DNA of 64,000 bases from Flavivirga sp. 57AJ16 (lineage in GTDB: Bacteria; Bacteroidota; Bacteroidia; Flavobacteriales; Flavobacteriaceae), in the NCBI RefSeq assembly GCF_028736925.1, contig NZ_JAQZAT010000001.1:434001-498000 (forward strand), given 5' to 3'. Positions within the stretch are counted from its first letter, which is position 1. Every line of letters begins with the position of its first letter. Below, in pieces: positions 1-7,401 of this stretch. The position numbers and the translations under genes are program-made. The notes beneath the pieces were generated by a model that made no database searches, was not told the DNA's origin, and saw nothing but the letters and a program-made list of their open reading frames with translations.

Positions 1-151
1 CTCCCATGTCTTCTTCTACCAAAACCCTCGTTAGTGTTGCCTTCTCAAATTTTCCTGTAGCCAGTACCTGCGGAATATGTTCTTTTATCCAGGTTAGCCA
101 TTCCTTATGAATGGACGCATCTATGTTTGCGGTGACGTTGTATATAATCAT
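1..151 (-). CDS. DUF4286 family protein, N-terminal part (runs off left edge)
   Basis: Reading the minus strand from an ATG at 151 gives an open frame of 50 codons that leaves the window. It begins MIIYNVTANIDASIHKEW and continues with WLTWIKEHIPQVLATGKF. This matches my memory of the DUF4286 family, small flavobacterial proteins of about 100 residues and unknown function, usually found next to a TPR gene as here. Only the first half is visible. The broken acetyltransferase lies just upstream and reads in the same frame into this start because of an 8-A tract. The family call is from recall, not a search. Confidence 0.7.
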   Translation of the reverse strand, partial: MIIYNVTANIDASIHKEWLTWIKEHIPQVLATGKFEKATLTRVLVEEDMG

Positions 152-153
152 AC

Positions 154-828
154 TTACAATTTTTTTTGCAAATAACAGGAGTTCTTCATCATCTTCAAAA
201 GGTTTTGCTCTTTTTTCACAAGCGAAACCTAGTTTTTCTAATAGCTTTATTGAGTTTTTGTTATATGGTACTGTTATATAGCTAAATCAATATAAAATAA
301 CATGATCCTTCAGAGTAAAAAACCGATTTTCTTCGTTATTAATACTCGCCGTAACTAGGCTATGACTACGCTTTTTGCCTTGAACTTCTTTTTTTTATTT
401 CTAAATATTCTATGCCTTTTTATAGCGACTTAGCTATAGCTATAAGCTTATCTAGTTTGAAGGTTTCTTTTGCTAAAGTCATAACCTTCATTGAAGCTTC
501 GTAACCAAACCCTTTGCCTTCATACCCTGGAAGAAAAGCAAATCCAAGATCCACATCATCCAATTCATCGCGCTTAGCAAGCCCACAGGTGCCAATGGGT
601 TTGTTTTTTTCTCCTTTTAACTCCAATTTATAAAACCCAAAATTGAAATCTTTATAACTTTTAATGGTCTTATTTATAAGATATTTTTCTGCGTCTTCGA
701 CACTTCTTAGTTTTTTGTCACCAATGTATTTACATGGAATGAGGTGCATTTGTTAGTTCTAGAAAAAATGGTGCATCTTTTATTGTGAATTCTGAAATAA
801 GTAAGCGTTTGGTTTCTGTTATTACCAT
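154..828 (-). pseudogene. GNAT family N-acetyltransferase pseudogene split by a MITE
   Basis: The gene can be rebuilt from ATG at 828. It starts MVITETKRLLISEFTIKD, continues APFFLELTNAP, then shifts frame by one base near 732 into KYIGDKKLRSVEDAEKYL and the acetyl-CoA binding region LPGYEGKGFGYEASMK. The frame is then cut at KLIAI by a 158-bp inverted-repeat element at 279-436. Removing the element and one copy of its TA duplication restores KLIAITVPYNKNSIKLLEKL, the usual GNAT C-terminal helix. Near the end an 8-A tract (160-167) makes the frame run into the DUF4286 start; with seven A it would stop at 154-156. GNAT enzymes acetylate amines using acetyl-CoA; this copy cannot make a whole protein. 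Confidence 0.85.
279..436. mobile_element. MITE family A, copy 1 (158 bp)
   Basis: The element has terminal inverted repeats TAGCTAAATC...TATAAAA at the left and, on the other strand, TAGCTAAGTCGCTATAAAA at the right. TA is duplicated on both sides (277-278 and 437-438). No open reading frame is inside. A second copy of exactly the same length lies at 25448-25605. A TA target and short A/T-rich ends suit non-autonomous relatives of IS630/Tc1-mariner elements, which is an inference. It interrupts the GNAT gene. Confidence 0.85.
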
Positions 829-830
829 AT

Positions 831-2606
831 TTAATTAATAGCGTCTCCCCGTAGTGCTCTATATCTTTTTCTGGCATCAACAAAATAAATACTATCGGCA
901 TGGTTAAAGATAATTAACTCATATAAAGCTTTAGCCTTTTCAGGTAGGTTCAATTTTTTTTCATAGATCTCGGCCAACTTAAAATAAGCATCATCTATTA
1001 AAATACCATCCCTATAATTAGCTATGATGGCCTCATAGTTGGCTTCTGCTTTTTCATATTGTTTTTCAACTTCAAACAATTGGGCTTGTTTATATAAAGC
1101 TTGAGCCACTATAGGTTCGGTTTTATGTTCGTTTAAAATCTTATCTAACAATAGTATGGATGCTTCATTTTTATTTTGAAAAGCGAGCAAATCTGCTTTG
1201 GCATAAAGTTTTAAAGCTGTTTGCAATGAGTCTTCATATTTATTATCAGAAATAAGCAGCTTTAAATCAAGAGCATCGTTGGCAATAAGTTGAGAGGTGG
1301 AAGCCTTTAAAATTTTAAGCTGCGATTCTGCCCATTTAAAATCACCTTTATAATAACTTGCTTTTGCTACTTTATAACGTGCTTCTTGAGATATCGTACT
1401 ATTTTTTAAATTACGCTGAATTTGTGTATAGTAAATTAAAGCTTTATTAAACTTTTCCTGTAATACCAAAATATCTCCCAGCTCTAATTTTACCTCTGCT
1501 TTCTGTAACTTGGTTAGAGGCAATTTTAATGTGTTTTCTAAAAATGCGGTGGCTTTATTGGTGTCATCCATATAGAATGCCAAAAAATGGGCGTAGGCCA
1601 TTTGTAGTTTTAAGGTTTGTGAAAATGTTCCAAACTCCTTAAACAGTTCTAGATATTTAGTATTAATAGCAGGATAATTGGCTTTTAAACTTTCTTTTGT
1701 CTCTAATTGAATTAAATTATAGTGCGCCTTTAGTTTGGTCTCTGAATCTTGCGCGGTTTCAATGATATAAGTGAAAATGGTTTTAGCAATATCATTTTCG
1801 TTTTCGTTAAAGGCTATTAATGCCAACTCTTCAATACGACCTAAATCATCTGGTTGTCTATTAAAAATTGCTTTTTCTTGAACGAATGCCTTATTAAAAT
1901 CTTTTTGCTGAATGAACAACCAACTTAACATTTCGTTCCAAAGTAAATTAGGGGCTTGCTGATTTTTTTTGAGTAAAACTTTTCGAAATATTATATTGTT
2001 TTCATTGGCACTATTTTCACTTATAAATTCGCTGATCGCTCTTTTAATATTATTTAAACTAAGCGGATTGGATTCTGCAAAACGAATATAGCTATCAAAC
2101 ATTTTTTCTATATCTCCTTGCTCTCCATATATTTTGGCCAATTGCAGATTGAAATTAAAATCCGGATTTATCAGCATTGCTTTTTCATAAGAGATCACTG
2201 CTTCGTTTAAAAGTGAATGTCCTTGAAAACTTCTGGCTACAGCAAATACGTTACTAGCTCTAACATCTATACTAGCAATTGCTTTCTTATAATTAATTGT
2301 AGCATTTTCCATATCATTTTTAAGCTGGTAATTATAACCTAACTCTACAAAAAAGGCAGGGTAATTAATCCTTGTCATTAATTTTAACAGAAATGTTTCA
2401 GCTTCGTCATATTGCTCTAATTGTTGGTGAGTACTTACAATCTGACCGATGTAATTAATATTGGAAGGCGACTTAGCATATAACTTTTTATATTCATACA
2501 ATGCTTTTTCAAAGTCTCCTTTTTTTAAATATTCTTTCGCAAGAATATCGTTTTGGGAAAACATCGTTGTGCTTATTAATATGAATAAAATATGGATATA
2601 TCTCAT
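831..2606 (-). CDS. Tetratricopeptide repeat protein, exported
   Basis: This 591-residue protein starts with a signal peptide (MRYIHILFILISTTMFSQ, cleavage after the FSQ) and is then almost wholly helical TPR-type repeats. Examples are KKGDFEKALYEYKKLYAKSP near residue 28, NEAVISYEKAMLINPDFNF near 135 and EKQYEKAEANYEAIIANY near 525. TPR arrays mount protein-protein contacts, here on the periplasmic side. Flavobacteria commonly carry such a gene between serS and a DUF4286 gene, as in this window. A specific partner cannot be named. A TATTTTTG -7 element lies upstream on the minus strand. Confidence 0.85.
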   Translation of the reverse strand: MRYIHILFILISTTMFSQNDILAKEYLKKGDFEKALYEYKKLYAKSPSNINYIGQIVSTHQQLEQYDEAETFLLKLMTRINYPAFFVELGYNYQLKNDMENATINYKKAIASIDVRASNVFAVARSFQGHSLLNEAVISYEKAMLINPDFNFNLQLAKIYGEQGDIEKMFDSYIRFAESNPLSLNNIKRAISEFISENSANENNIIFRKVLLKKNQQAPNLLWNEMLSWLFIQQKDFNKAFVQEKAIFNRQPDDLGRIEELALIAFNENENDIAKTIFTYIIETAQDSETKLKAHYNLIQLETKESLKANYPAINTKYLELFKEFGTFSQTLKLQMAYAHFLAFYMDDTNKATAFLENTLKLPLTKLQKAEVKLELGDILVLQEKFNKALIYYTQIQRNLKNSTISQEARYKVAKASYYKGDFKWAESQLKILKASTSQLIANDALDLKLLISDNKYEDSLQTALKLYAKADLLAFQNKNEASILLLDKILNEHKTEPIVAQALYKQAQLFEVEKQYEKAEANYEAIIANYRDGILIDDAYFKLAEIYEKKLNLPEKAKALYELIIFNHADSIYFVDARKRYRALRGDAIN

Positions 2607-2674
2607 ATTGTAAATATAAGGAATGTAATATGTAGATATTGTAATATTTATGAATTTTTAAAGATACGATATGC

Positions 2675-2682
2675 CAAAAATA
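2675..2682 (-). promoter_or_regulatory. Candidate -7 element for the TPR gene
   Basis: Read on the minus strand this is TATTTTTG, a match to the Bacteroidota -7 consensus TAnnTTTG. It lies about 70 bases upstream of the TPR start at 2606. No clear -33 element was seen, so this is only a candidate. Confidence 0.35.
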
Positions 2683-2822
2683 CCAAGAAATAAAATGGAA
2701 TTACACTATAAGTGTGATTAACTCAACTTACTATTTTATCTGGATTCAATTTAAAAAACATTGTATATCACATTATTGAACAAAATAATATATGAAAGAA
2801 TTGTCATTCAGAGCGTAGCGAA

Positions 2823-3033
2823 CCTGCCGGCAGGCAGGGAGTCTTTTTATGATTAATCGAATTTTATATAACTTATATACATAAAAATAAAAACTGTTCT
2901 AGATTCTTCAGTCGTACCTCCTTCTGAATGACATGTCGTACCTCCTTCTGAATGACATGTCGTACCTCCTTCTGAATGACATTTTGTTTGAAGATACAAA
3001 GTACAGCTTTCGAAGAACCTGCCGGCAGGCAGG
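2823..3033. repeat. Palindrome and 24-bp tandem repeat cluster
   Basis: Two copies of the palindrome-containing sequence CCTGCCGGCAGGCAGG lie at 2823-2838 and 3018-3033. Between them are three perfect tandem copies of a 24-bp unit at 2911-2934, 2935-2958 and 2959-2982, beginning GTCGTACCTCCTTCTG. The whole 2607-3150 gap otherwise shows no gene. An open frame across the tandem copies yields only repeated VIQKEVRH peptides and is taken as chance. Confidence 0.8.
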
Positions 3034-3151
3034 TGTTGAAATGACAGTCCTTTGAAAAGCTATTATTTACATCTTTTTTAACCATAAAATAATAATCGAA
3101 ATCAGCATATTTTGAATACGTTTTACAAACTTTTCAAAATAGCGTTTTGCT

Positions 3152-3180
3152 AAAAAAATGCCCGAATAAAAATTCGGGCA
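3152..3180 (-). terminator. Rho-independent terminator after the 40-residue ORF
   Basis: On the minus strand the arms TGCCCGAAT and ATTCGGGCA flank a short T-rich loop and are followed by a run of seven T. This is 99 bases past the stop of the small ORF at 3279-3401, so it supports that ORF being transcribed. Confidence 0.75.
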
Positions 3181-3278
3181 TAAACCAACCAAAATAAATG
3201 TTCCATTAACTACCGTTAATATTAAAAACGATGTAATATATGATTGGGGACAATTTTATAAGTGAAATAAATATCTTT

Positions 3279-3401
3279 CTATTTATTCACCACTGTAGTA
3301 ACTTTATTTTCAGATTTTGAAATTTCGAAATCCGAGAATAAAACCTTACTTGCAAAAAAGATCAATGTAATTAAAATCACAATACGTTTAAAGTTTTTCA
3401 T
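3279..3401 (-). CDS. Small exported or membrane peptide, 40 residues
   Basis: An ATG at 3401 opens a 40-codon frame beginning MKNFKRIVILITLIFFASKV and ending VTTVVNK. The first 20 residues have two or three lysine/arginine residues followed by a strong hydrophobic stretch, as in a signal peptide or single membrane anchor. The remainder is hydrophilic and lysine/glutamate-rich. It stands alone in a gap of almost 1 kb between serS and the TPR gene and is followed by a good terminator. I do not recognise a family. The case for a real gene rests on the signal-like start, an ending matched to a terminator and normal local codon use. Confidence 0.5.
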   Translation of the reverse strand: MKNFKRIVILITLIFFASKVLFSDFEISKSENKVTTVVNK

Positions 3402-3561
3402 GGTTAGGTAGGTTTGGTCTAGCTAACATCCAAAATATATATCTTACAACAAAAAGAATTAAAACATAATCGTCAAACAGCATGTAAAATATGTATTTTG
3501 TCGATTTTTAGAACTAAAATCTTACATAATTGTAAGATTTTACACATAAATATAAATGGAT

Positions 3562-4833
3562 TTAATCAATAATACTAAACCCCGTATAAGGTTGAAGTAT
3601 TTCTGGTACCATAATACCATCTTTGGTTTGGTAATTTTCCAAAATTCCAGCAAGTACCCTAGGCAATGCCAATGAACTTCCGTTTAACGTATGCGCCAAT
3701 TCGTTTTTACCATCACTATTTTTAAACCGTAATTTTAATCGGTTAGCTTGAAAGGTCTCAAAATTAGACACCGAAGATATTTCTAACCATCTGTCTTGAG
3801 CTGTAGAAAATACTTCGAAATCGTATGTTAATGCCGATGTAAACCCTAAATCCCCTCCACAAAGTCTTAAAATTCTATATGGTAGTTTTAATTCCTGAAG
3901 AATGGACTTAACATGATTTACCATACCTTCCAGAGCGTCGTAGGATTTACTTGGATGCTCTACTCGTAATATTTCAACTTTGTCAAACTGATGCAATCTG
4001 TTCAAGCCTCTTACATGTGCACCATAGCTCCCTGCTTCACGGCGAAAACATGGTGTATAGCCCGTAATGCCAATTGGCAATTCACTTTCATTTAAAACCA
4101 CGTCCCTAAAAATATTGGTGCCGGGCACTTCTGCGGTTGGTATTAAATACAGATTATCTTCGGTTACATGATACATTTGCCCTTCTTTATCTGGTAACTG
4201 TCCTGTACCAAAACCAGACGCTTCGTTTACCAAATGAGGCAATTGATATTCGGTATAACCTGCCGCTGTATTTTTGTCTAAAAAATAAGCTATTAATGCA
4301 CGTTGTAACCTCGCTCCTTTACCTTTATAAACAGGAAACCCTGCCCCCGTAATTTTATTTCCAAGTTCAAAATCTATGATATCGTACTTCTTTGCGAGTT
4401 CCCAATGTGGTAAAGCACCTTCGTGTAAAACAGGAATATCCCCTGCTTTAAAAATCTCTTGGTTATCGGCATCTGAATTCCCCGAAGGCACCGTCTCATT
4501 TGGTACGTTAGGAATTTTATAAAGTAATTCGTTTAACGCATCAGATTTATTATTAAGTGCTTCTGTAAGTTCTTTTGAAACGTCCCTTAACTGCGTTGCT
4601 TTTTCTTTTAAAATATTTGCTTTTTGAGGATCTCCAGATTTAAACAGGTTCCCTATTTCTTTAGATAATGCATTGGACTCTGCTAAGGTGTTATCTAATT
4701 CTGTTTGGATACGCCTTCTATCTTCATCAAAGGAAATAACATTGTTTACCATTTGAGTAGCATCTATGTTTCTTTTTGCTAATCGTTCAATGACCAACGC
4801 TTTGTTTTCTCTAATAAAAGGGACTTGTAACAT
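3562..4833 (-). CDS. serS: Serine--tRNA ligase
   Basis: This 423-residue protein is the full length expected for bacterial SerRS, which charges tRNA-Ser with serine through seryl-adenylate. Residues 1-110 are the long N-terminal coiled coil that holds the tRNA arm (MLQVPFIRENKALVIERLAK, then charged heptads). The class II catalytic core follows, with TAEVPGTNIFRDVVL, motif 2 around PCFRREAGSYG and motif 3 around NGSSLALPRVLAGILE. It follows the HTTM gene on the same strand, 240 bases away. A TAAATTTG -7 element 20 bases before the ATG suggests its own promoter and a very short leader. Confidence 0.97.
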   Translation of the reverse strand: MLQVPFIRENKALVIERLAKRNIDATQMVNNVISFDEDRRRIQTELDNTLAESNALSKEIGNLFKSGDPQKANILKEKATQLRDVSKELTEALNNKSDALNELLYKIPNVPNETVPSGNSDADNQEIFKAGDIPVLHEGALPHWELAKKYDIIDFELGNKITGAGFPVYKGKGARLQRALIAYFLDKNTAAGYTEYQLPHLVNEASGFGTGQLPDKEGQMYHVTEDNLYLIPTAEVPGTNIFRDVVLNESELPIGITGYTPCFRREAGSYGAHVRGLNRLHQFDKVEILRVEHPSKSYDALEGMVNHVKSILQELKLPYRILRLCGGDLGFTSALTYDFEVFSTAQDRWLEISSVSNFETFQANRLKLRFKNSDGKNELAHTLNGSSLALPRVLAGILENYQTKDGIMVPEILQPYTGFSIID

Positions 4834-4852
4834 GTTTCGAAAATTTAAGCGA

Positions 4853-4860
4853 CAAATTTA
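4853..4860 (-). promoter_or_regulatory. Candidate -7 element for serS
   Basis: On the minus strand this is TAAATTTG, matching TAnnTTTG. It is 20 bases from the serS start codon at 4833, giving a leader of roughly a dozen bases. No -33 motif with correct spacing was found. Confidence 0.4.
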
Positions 4861-4883
4861 GGAAATTACTAAGACAATAAAGA

Positions 4884-5072
4884 ATTTCTTGAAACGAACT
4901 ATTTCCGAGGCAGAGCCGTAGGGTATTTCACTCGTTTCATACCCAATCAAGTTGAGCACAGGTTTTGACCTTTTTGGGTCAAAAACCGAAATTCTCTATT
5001 TAGATTCCCATTTTCATGGGAATGACAATTTCAACGGAAACCCCGACGCAAAGCGTCGAGGAATTCTTTTCG
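4884..5072. repeat. Composite dispersed repeat E, copy 1
   Basis: This stretch shares an ordered series of blocks with 56085-56335. The blocks are a TTTCTTGAA start, a CCGAGGCA...CCGTAGGG segment, an AGCACAGGTTT segment, GGTCAAAAA(C/T)CGAAATT and GGAAACCCCGACGC. Each copy contains private palindromes; here they are ATTCCCAT/ATGGGAAT and GACGC/GCGTC. It ends next to the stop codon of the HTTM gene. No coding sequence is apparent in it. Confidence 0.65.
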
Positions 5073-5074
5073 AT

Positions 5075-6391
5075 TCAATCCTCTTTTGAAGGTAAAATCC
5101 AATTGGCATGTTTAAACGCGTGCCATTCAACATGTGCCAAATCTACTTCTGGGTCTATTAAGGTTTTAAAAGGTTTTCCATTAACGCTTACTTTACAATC
5201 AACATAAACGGCTATCTCTTGACCATTATTTTGAAACTTTTGCTTTAAATACTGTGCAAATTGCCATATAACATCTGGTTTTGTACTGGCAGAGCGTTGT
5301 TGCTTAGCTGTTAAATAATCATTCAAATTAATGACAAAACTTTTACCGGAGTCTTTGTCTTTAACTCGATAGCTTATGCTACCGCTTTTCGACCTAAGCA
5401 TCATGCGCCATGAAAGTCTATGCCCCTCTTCCGTCCAAAGTACGTCACCTTTAATAAGATAATGTCTTAACGGTAACCCTATTTGAACTAAAAAATAAAT
5501 AGAAAACAGAACTAACAATGGCCTTTTCATCTTTGGAACAACAACCGTATCTGAACTATAAAAAGGCTTCTTTTTTAAAAATAGTTTTTGAATCATTTCA
5601 GATTCAAAGAAGAACAATGTAAATGCTAACGATAAATAAGGAAAAATACCTATTTGAAATACAAACGAGTTAAACAAATGAAAGAAAACAGATGCCATAA
5701 AAGCATATTTCCTTGTAGGTTTAAATAATAATAAGGGAACGATTAAACCGTCAAACAATATCCCACCATAAGCCAAAATATAGTGCAGCCATTTTTGTTG
5801 AAATAGGTTGCCTACTACAATATAATGTTCCTTACTTTTCATAAATATCTCCATAACACTGGTATCCAACCAATCTGGATATAGTTTTGCAATGGAAGCA
5901 TAGGTATACACAATAAAAAGCTGAAATATAATAACCAAACGACACCAACGTGGCATTGAAAAACTCTTTATTTTAGGATTCAATTTCACATCTATGGAAG
6001 CATATTTATGAGCTGGAAGAAACACCATTATACTACTTAAGAGCATCAATAAGTAATAATGGTTATTATAGGACGATTTTTGCATTAAATAAGTGGCAGC
6101 CCACATAGCGGCAAAACATAGGGCACTCCATCTATATTTATAACCGACCATAATGCATAATGCAAATATGCCCATAATGCCATAATAGAAATACATGGCA
6201 TTTCCCGGAAGTGGTTGTAACCACTCAAACCCTATAAAAGAAAACGTAAATTCGGGTTCTACAAGCGTTTTCCTTACCCAACCCGTAAAAATAGCGCCGA
6301 CCGATTCTAAAAAACAAAGGAGCCCAAAAATAATTCGGAAAACTATTAATGGGGAATTATCAATATTTTTAAACAGCCATTTATTGAGCAT
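5075..6391 (-). CDS. HTTM domain membrane protein
   Basis: This 438-residue integral membrane protein has about eight hydrophobic segments, including SPLIVFRIIFGLLCFLESVG near residue 13, AMYFYYGIMGIFALCIMV near 65 and the IIFQLFIVYTYASIAKL region near 155. They are followed by a soluble tail of about 130 residues. The pattern FRIIFGLLCF...GW(V) and YTYASIAKLYPDWL matches the HTTM family, related to vitamin K-dependent gamma-carboxylase; most bacterial members have no known substrate. Its ATG lies inside the end of ribF (11-base overlap), so it is probably translated from the ribF transcript. A carboxylase activity is not implied by what is visible. Confidence 0.8.
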   Translation of the reverse strand: MLNKWLFKNIDNSPLIVFRIIFGLLCFLESVGAIFTGWVRKTLVEPEFTFSFIGFEWLQPLPGNAMYFYYGIMGIFALCIMVGYKYRWSALCFAAMWAATYLMQKSSYNNHYYLLMLLSSIMVFLPAHKYASIDVKLNPKIKSFSMPRWCRLVIIFQLFIVYTYASIAKLYPDWLDTSVMEIFMKSKEHYIVVGNLFQQKWLHYILAYGGILFDGLIVPLLLFKPTRKYAFMASVFFHLFNSFVFQIGIFPYLSLAFTLFFFESEMIQKLFLKKKPFYSSDTVVVPKMKRPLLVLFSIYFLVQIGLPLRHYLIKGDVLWTEEGHRLSWRMMLRSKSGSISYRVKDKDSGKSFVINLNDYLTAKQQRSASTKPDVIWQFAQYLKQKFQNNGQEIAVYVDCKVSVNGKPFKTLIDPEVDLAHVEWHAFKHANWILPSKED

Positions 6392-7319
6392 GATGTGTTG
6401 CTATGTATGTAAGCGCCGTTTCTTTGTCCTTTTTTAACTGTATTTTCAAAGCTTCAATAGATTCAAACTTTTCTTCATCACGAATACGGTCTAACAATTC
6501 AATTTGAATGTTTTCACCATAAATATCATTATCAAAATTAAAAAAGTGAACTTCAATAGTTTCTTTTTTACCATTAACAGTTGGATTTATGCCTATGTTC
6601 ATCATACCATAAACGGATCCTTTATCAATAATCGCTTTTACAATATACGCCCCTTGTTTAGGTATCAATTTATAGGTTTCTTCAACTTTAATATTAGCTG
6701 TTGGAAAATTTAATTGCCTCCCTAGCCCTCTGCCTTTTGTTACCGTTCCGGTTATTCTAAAATGATATCCCAAAAAAGCATTCGCTTTAATAACATCTCC
6801 TTCTTTTAAAGCATTTCTAATTTTGGTAGAACTAACTGCCACATCATTTATATCTTGTGCCGATATTTCTTCCACGTCAAATCCGTAGGCCTCACCAAAC
6901 TTTTTTAAATCATCTATATTGGCATTTCTATTTCTCCCAAATCTATGATCATAGCCAATAATCACCTTTTTTGCATGGAGTTTATCAACCAAGATTTGTT
7001 TTACAAAGTCCTCGGCCGAAAGTCGGGAAAATTCTTTAGTAAATTTTTTAATAAGTAAGTAATCTAAACCTAAGCCATCTAAAATAGCCCGTCGTTCGTT
7101 AATAGTGTTTATTAATTTTATATTGAAGTCTTTCTGTAAAACCATTCTCGGGTGTGGAAAAAAAGTTAGAATTACAGATTTTAACCCATCTGTTTTTCCT
7201 GTAGAAATTAAACGCTTCACTATTTTTTGATGCCCAATATGAACTCCATCAAAAGTACCAATTGTAACAACTGTAGCCTCTACAGATTTATAAGTCTCAA
7301 TGTCTATTACCTTACTCAT
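6381..7319 (-). CDS. ribF: Bifunctional riboflavin kinase / FAD synthetase
   Basis: This 312-residue protein makes FMN from riboflavin and ATP and then FAD from FMN. Residues 1-180 are the nucleotidyltransferase half, with VVTIGTFDGVHIGHQKIV carrying the HIGH-type motif and VIIGYDHRFGRNRNANID; SSTKIR is near residue 168. Residues 185-305 are the riboflavin kinase half, with TGTVTKGRGLGRQLNFPTAN binding ATP/flavin. The length is standard. It is divergent from the metalloprotease gene with only 82 bases between starts and overlaps the HTTM gene downstream. Confidence 0.96.
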   Translation of the reverse strand: MSKVIDIETYKSVEATVVTIGTFDGVHIGHQKIVKRLISTGKTDGLKSVILTFFPHPRMVLQKDFNIKLINTINERRAILDGLGLDYLLIKKFTKEFSRLSAEDFVKQILVDKLHAKKVIIGYDHRFGRNRNANIDDLKKFGEAYGFDVEEISAQDINDVAVSSTKIRNALKEGDVIKANAFLGYHFRITGTVTKGRGLGRQLNFPTANIKVEETYKLIPKQGAYIVKAIIDKGSVYGMMNIGINPTVNGKKETIEVHFFNFDNDIYGENIQIELLDRIRDEEKFESIEALKIQLKKDKETALTYIATHHAQ

Positions 7320-7332
7320 TTAACAAGTTAAA

Positions 7333-7363
7333 TTGCTAATTCCACCTAAAAAAGTTAGATTTG
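7333..7363 (+). promoter_or_regulatory. Promoter of the secreted metalloprotease
   Basis: TTG at 7333-7335 and TAGATTTG at 7356-7363 are 20 bases apart, a close fit to the Bacteroidota TTTG-N19-21-TAnnTTTG promoter. Transcription would start near 7370. This rules out translation starts upstream of that point and fits the ATG at 7402. Confidence 0.6.
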
Positions 7364-7401
7364 TTTATAGATCGCTTAATAAAAACGCCCTAAATATTTT
7401 T

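Noticed and set aside
2873-3085. Open frame of 70 codons on the minus strand
   Set aside because: It is formed by the three 24-bp tandem repeats and the palindromes; the peptide is repetitive with no family features.
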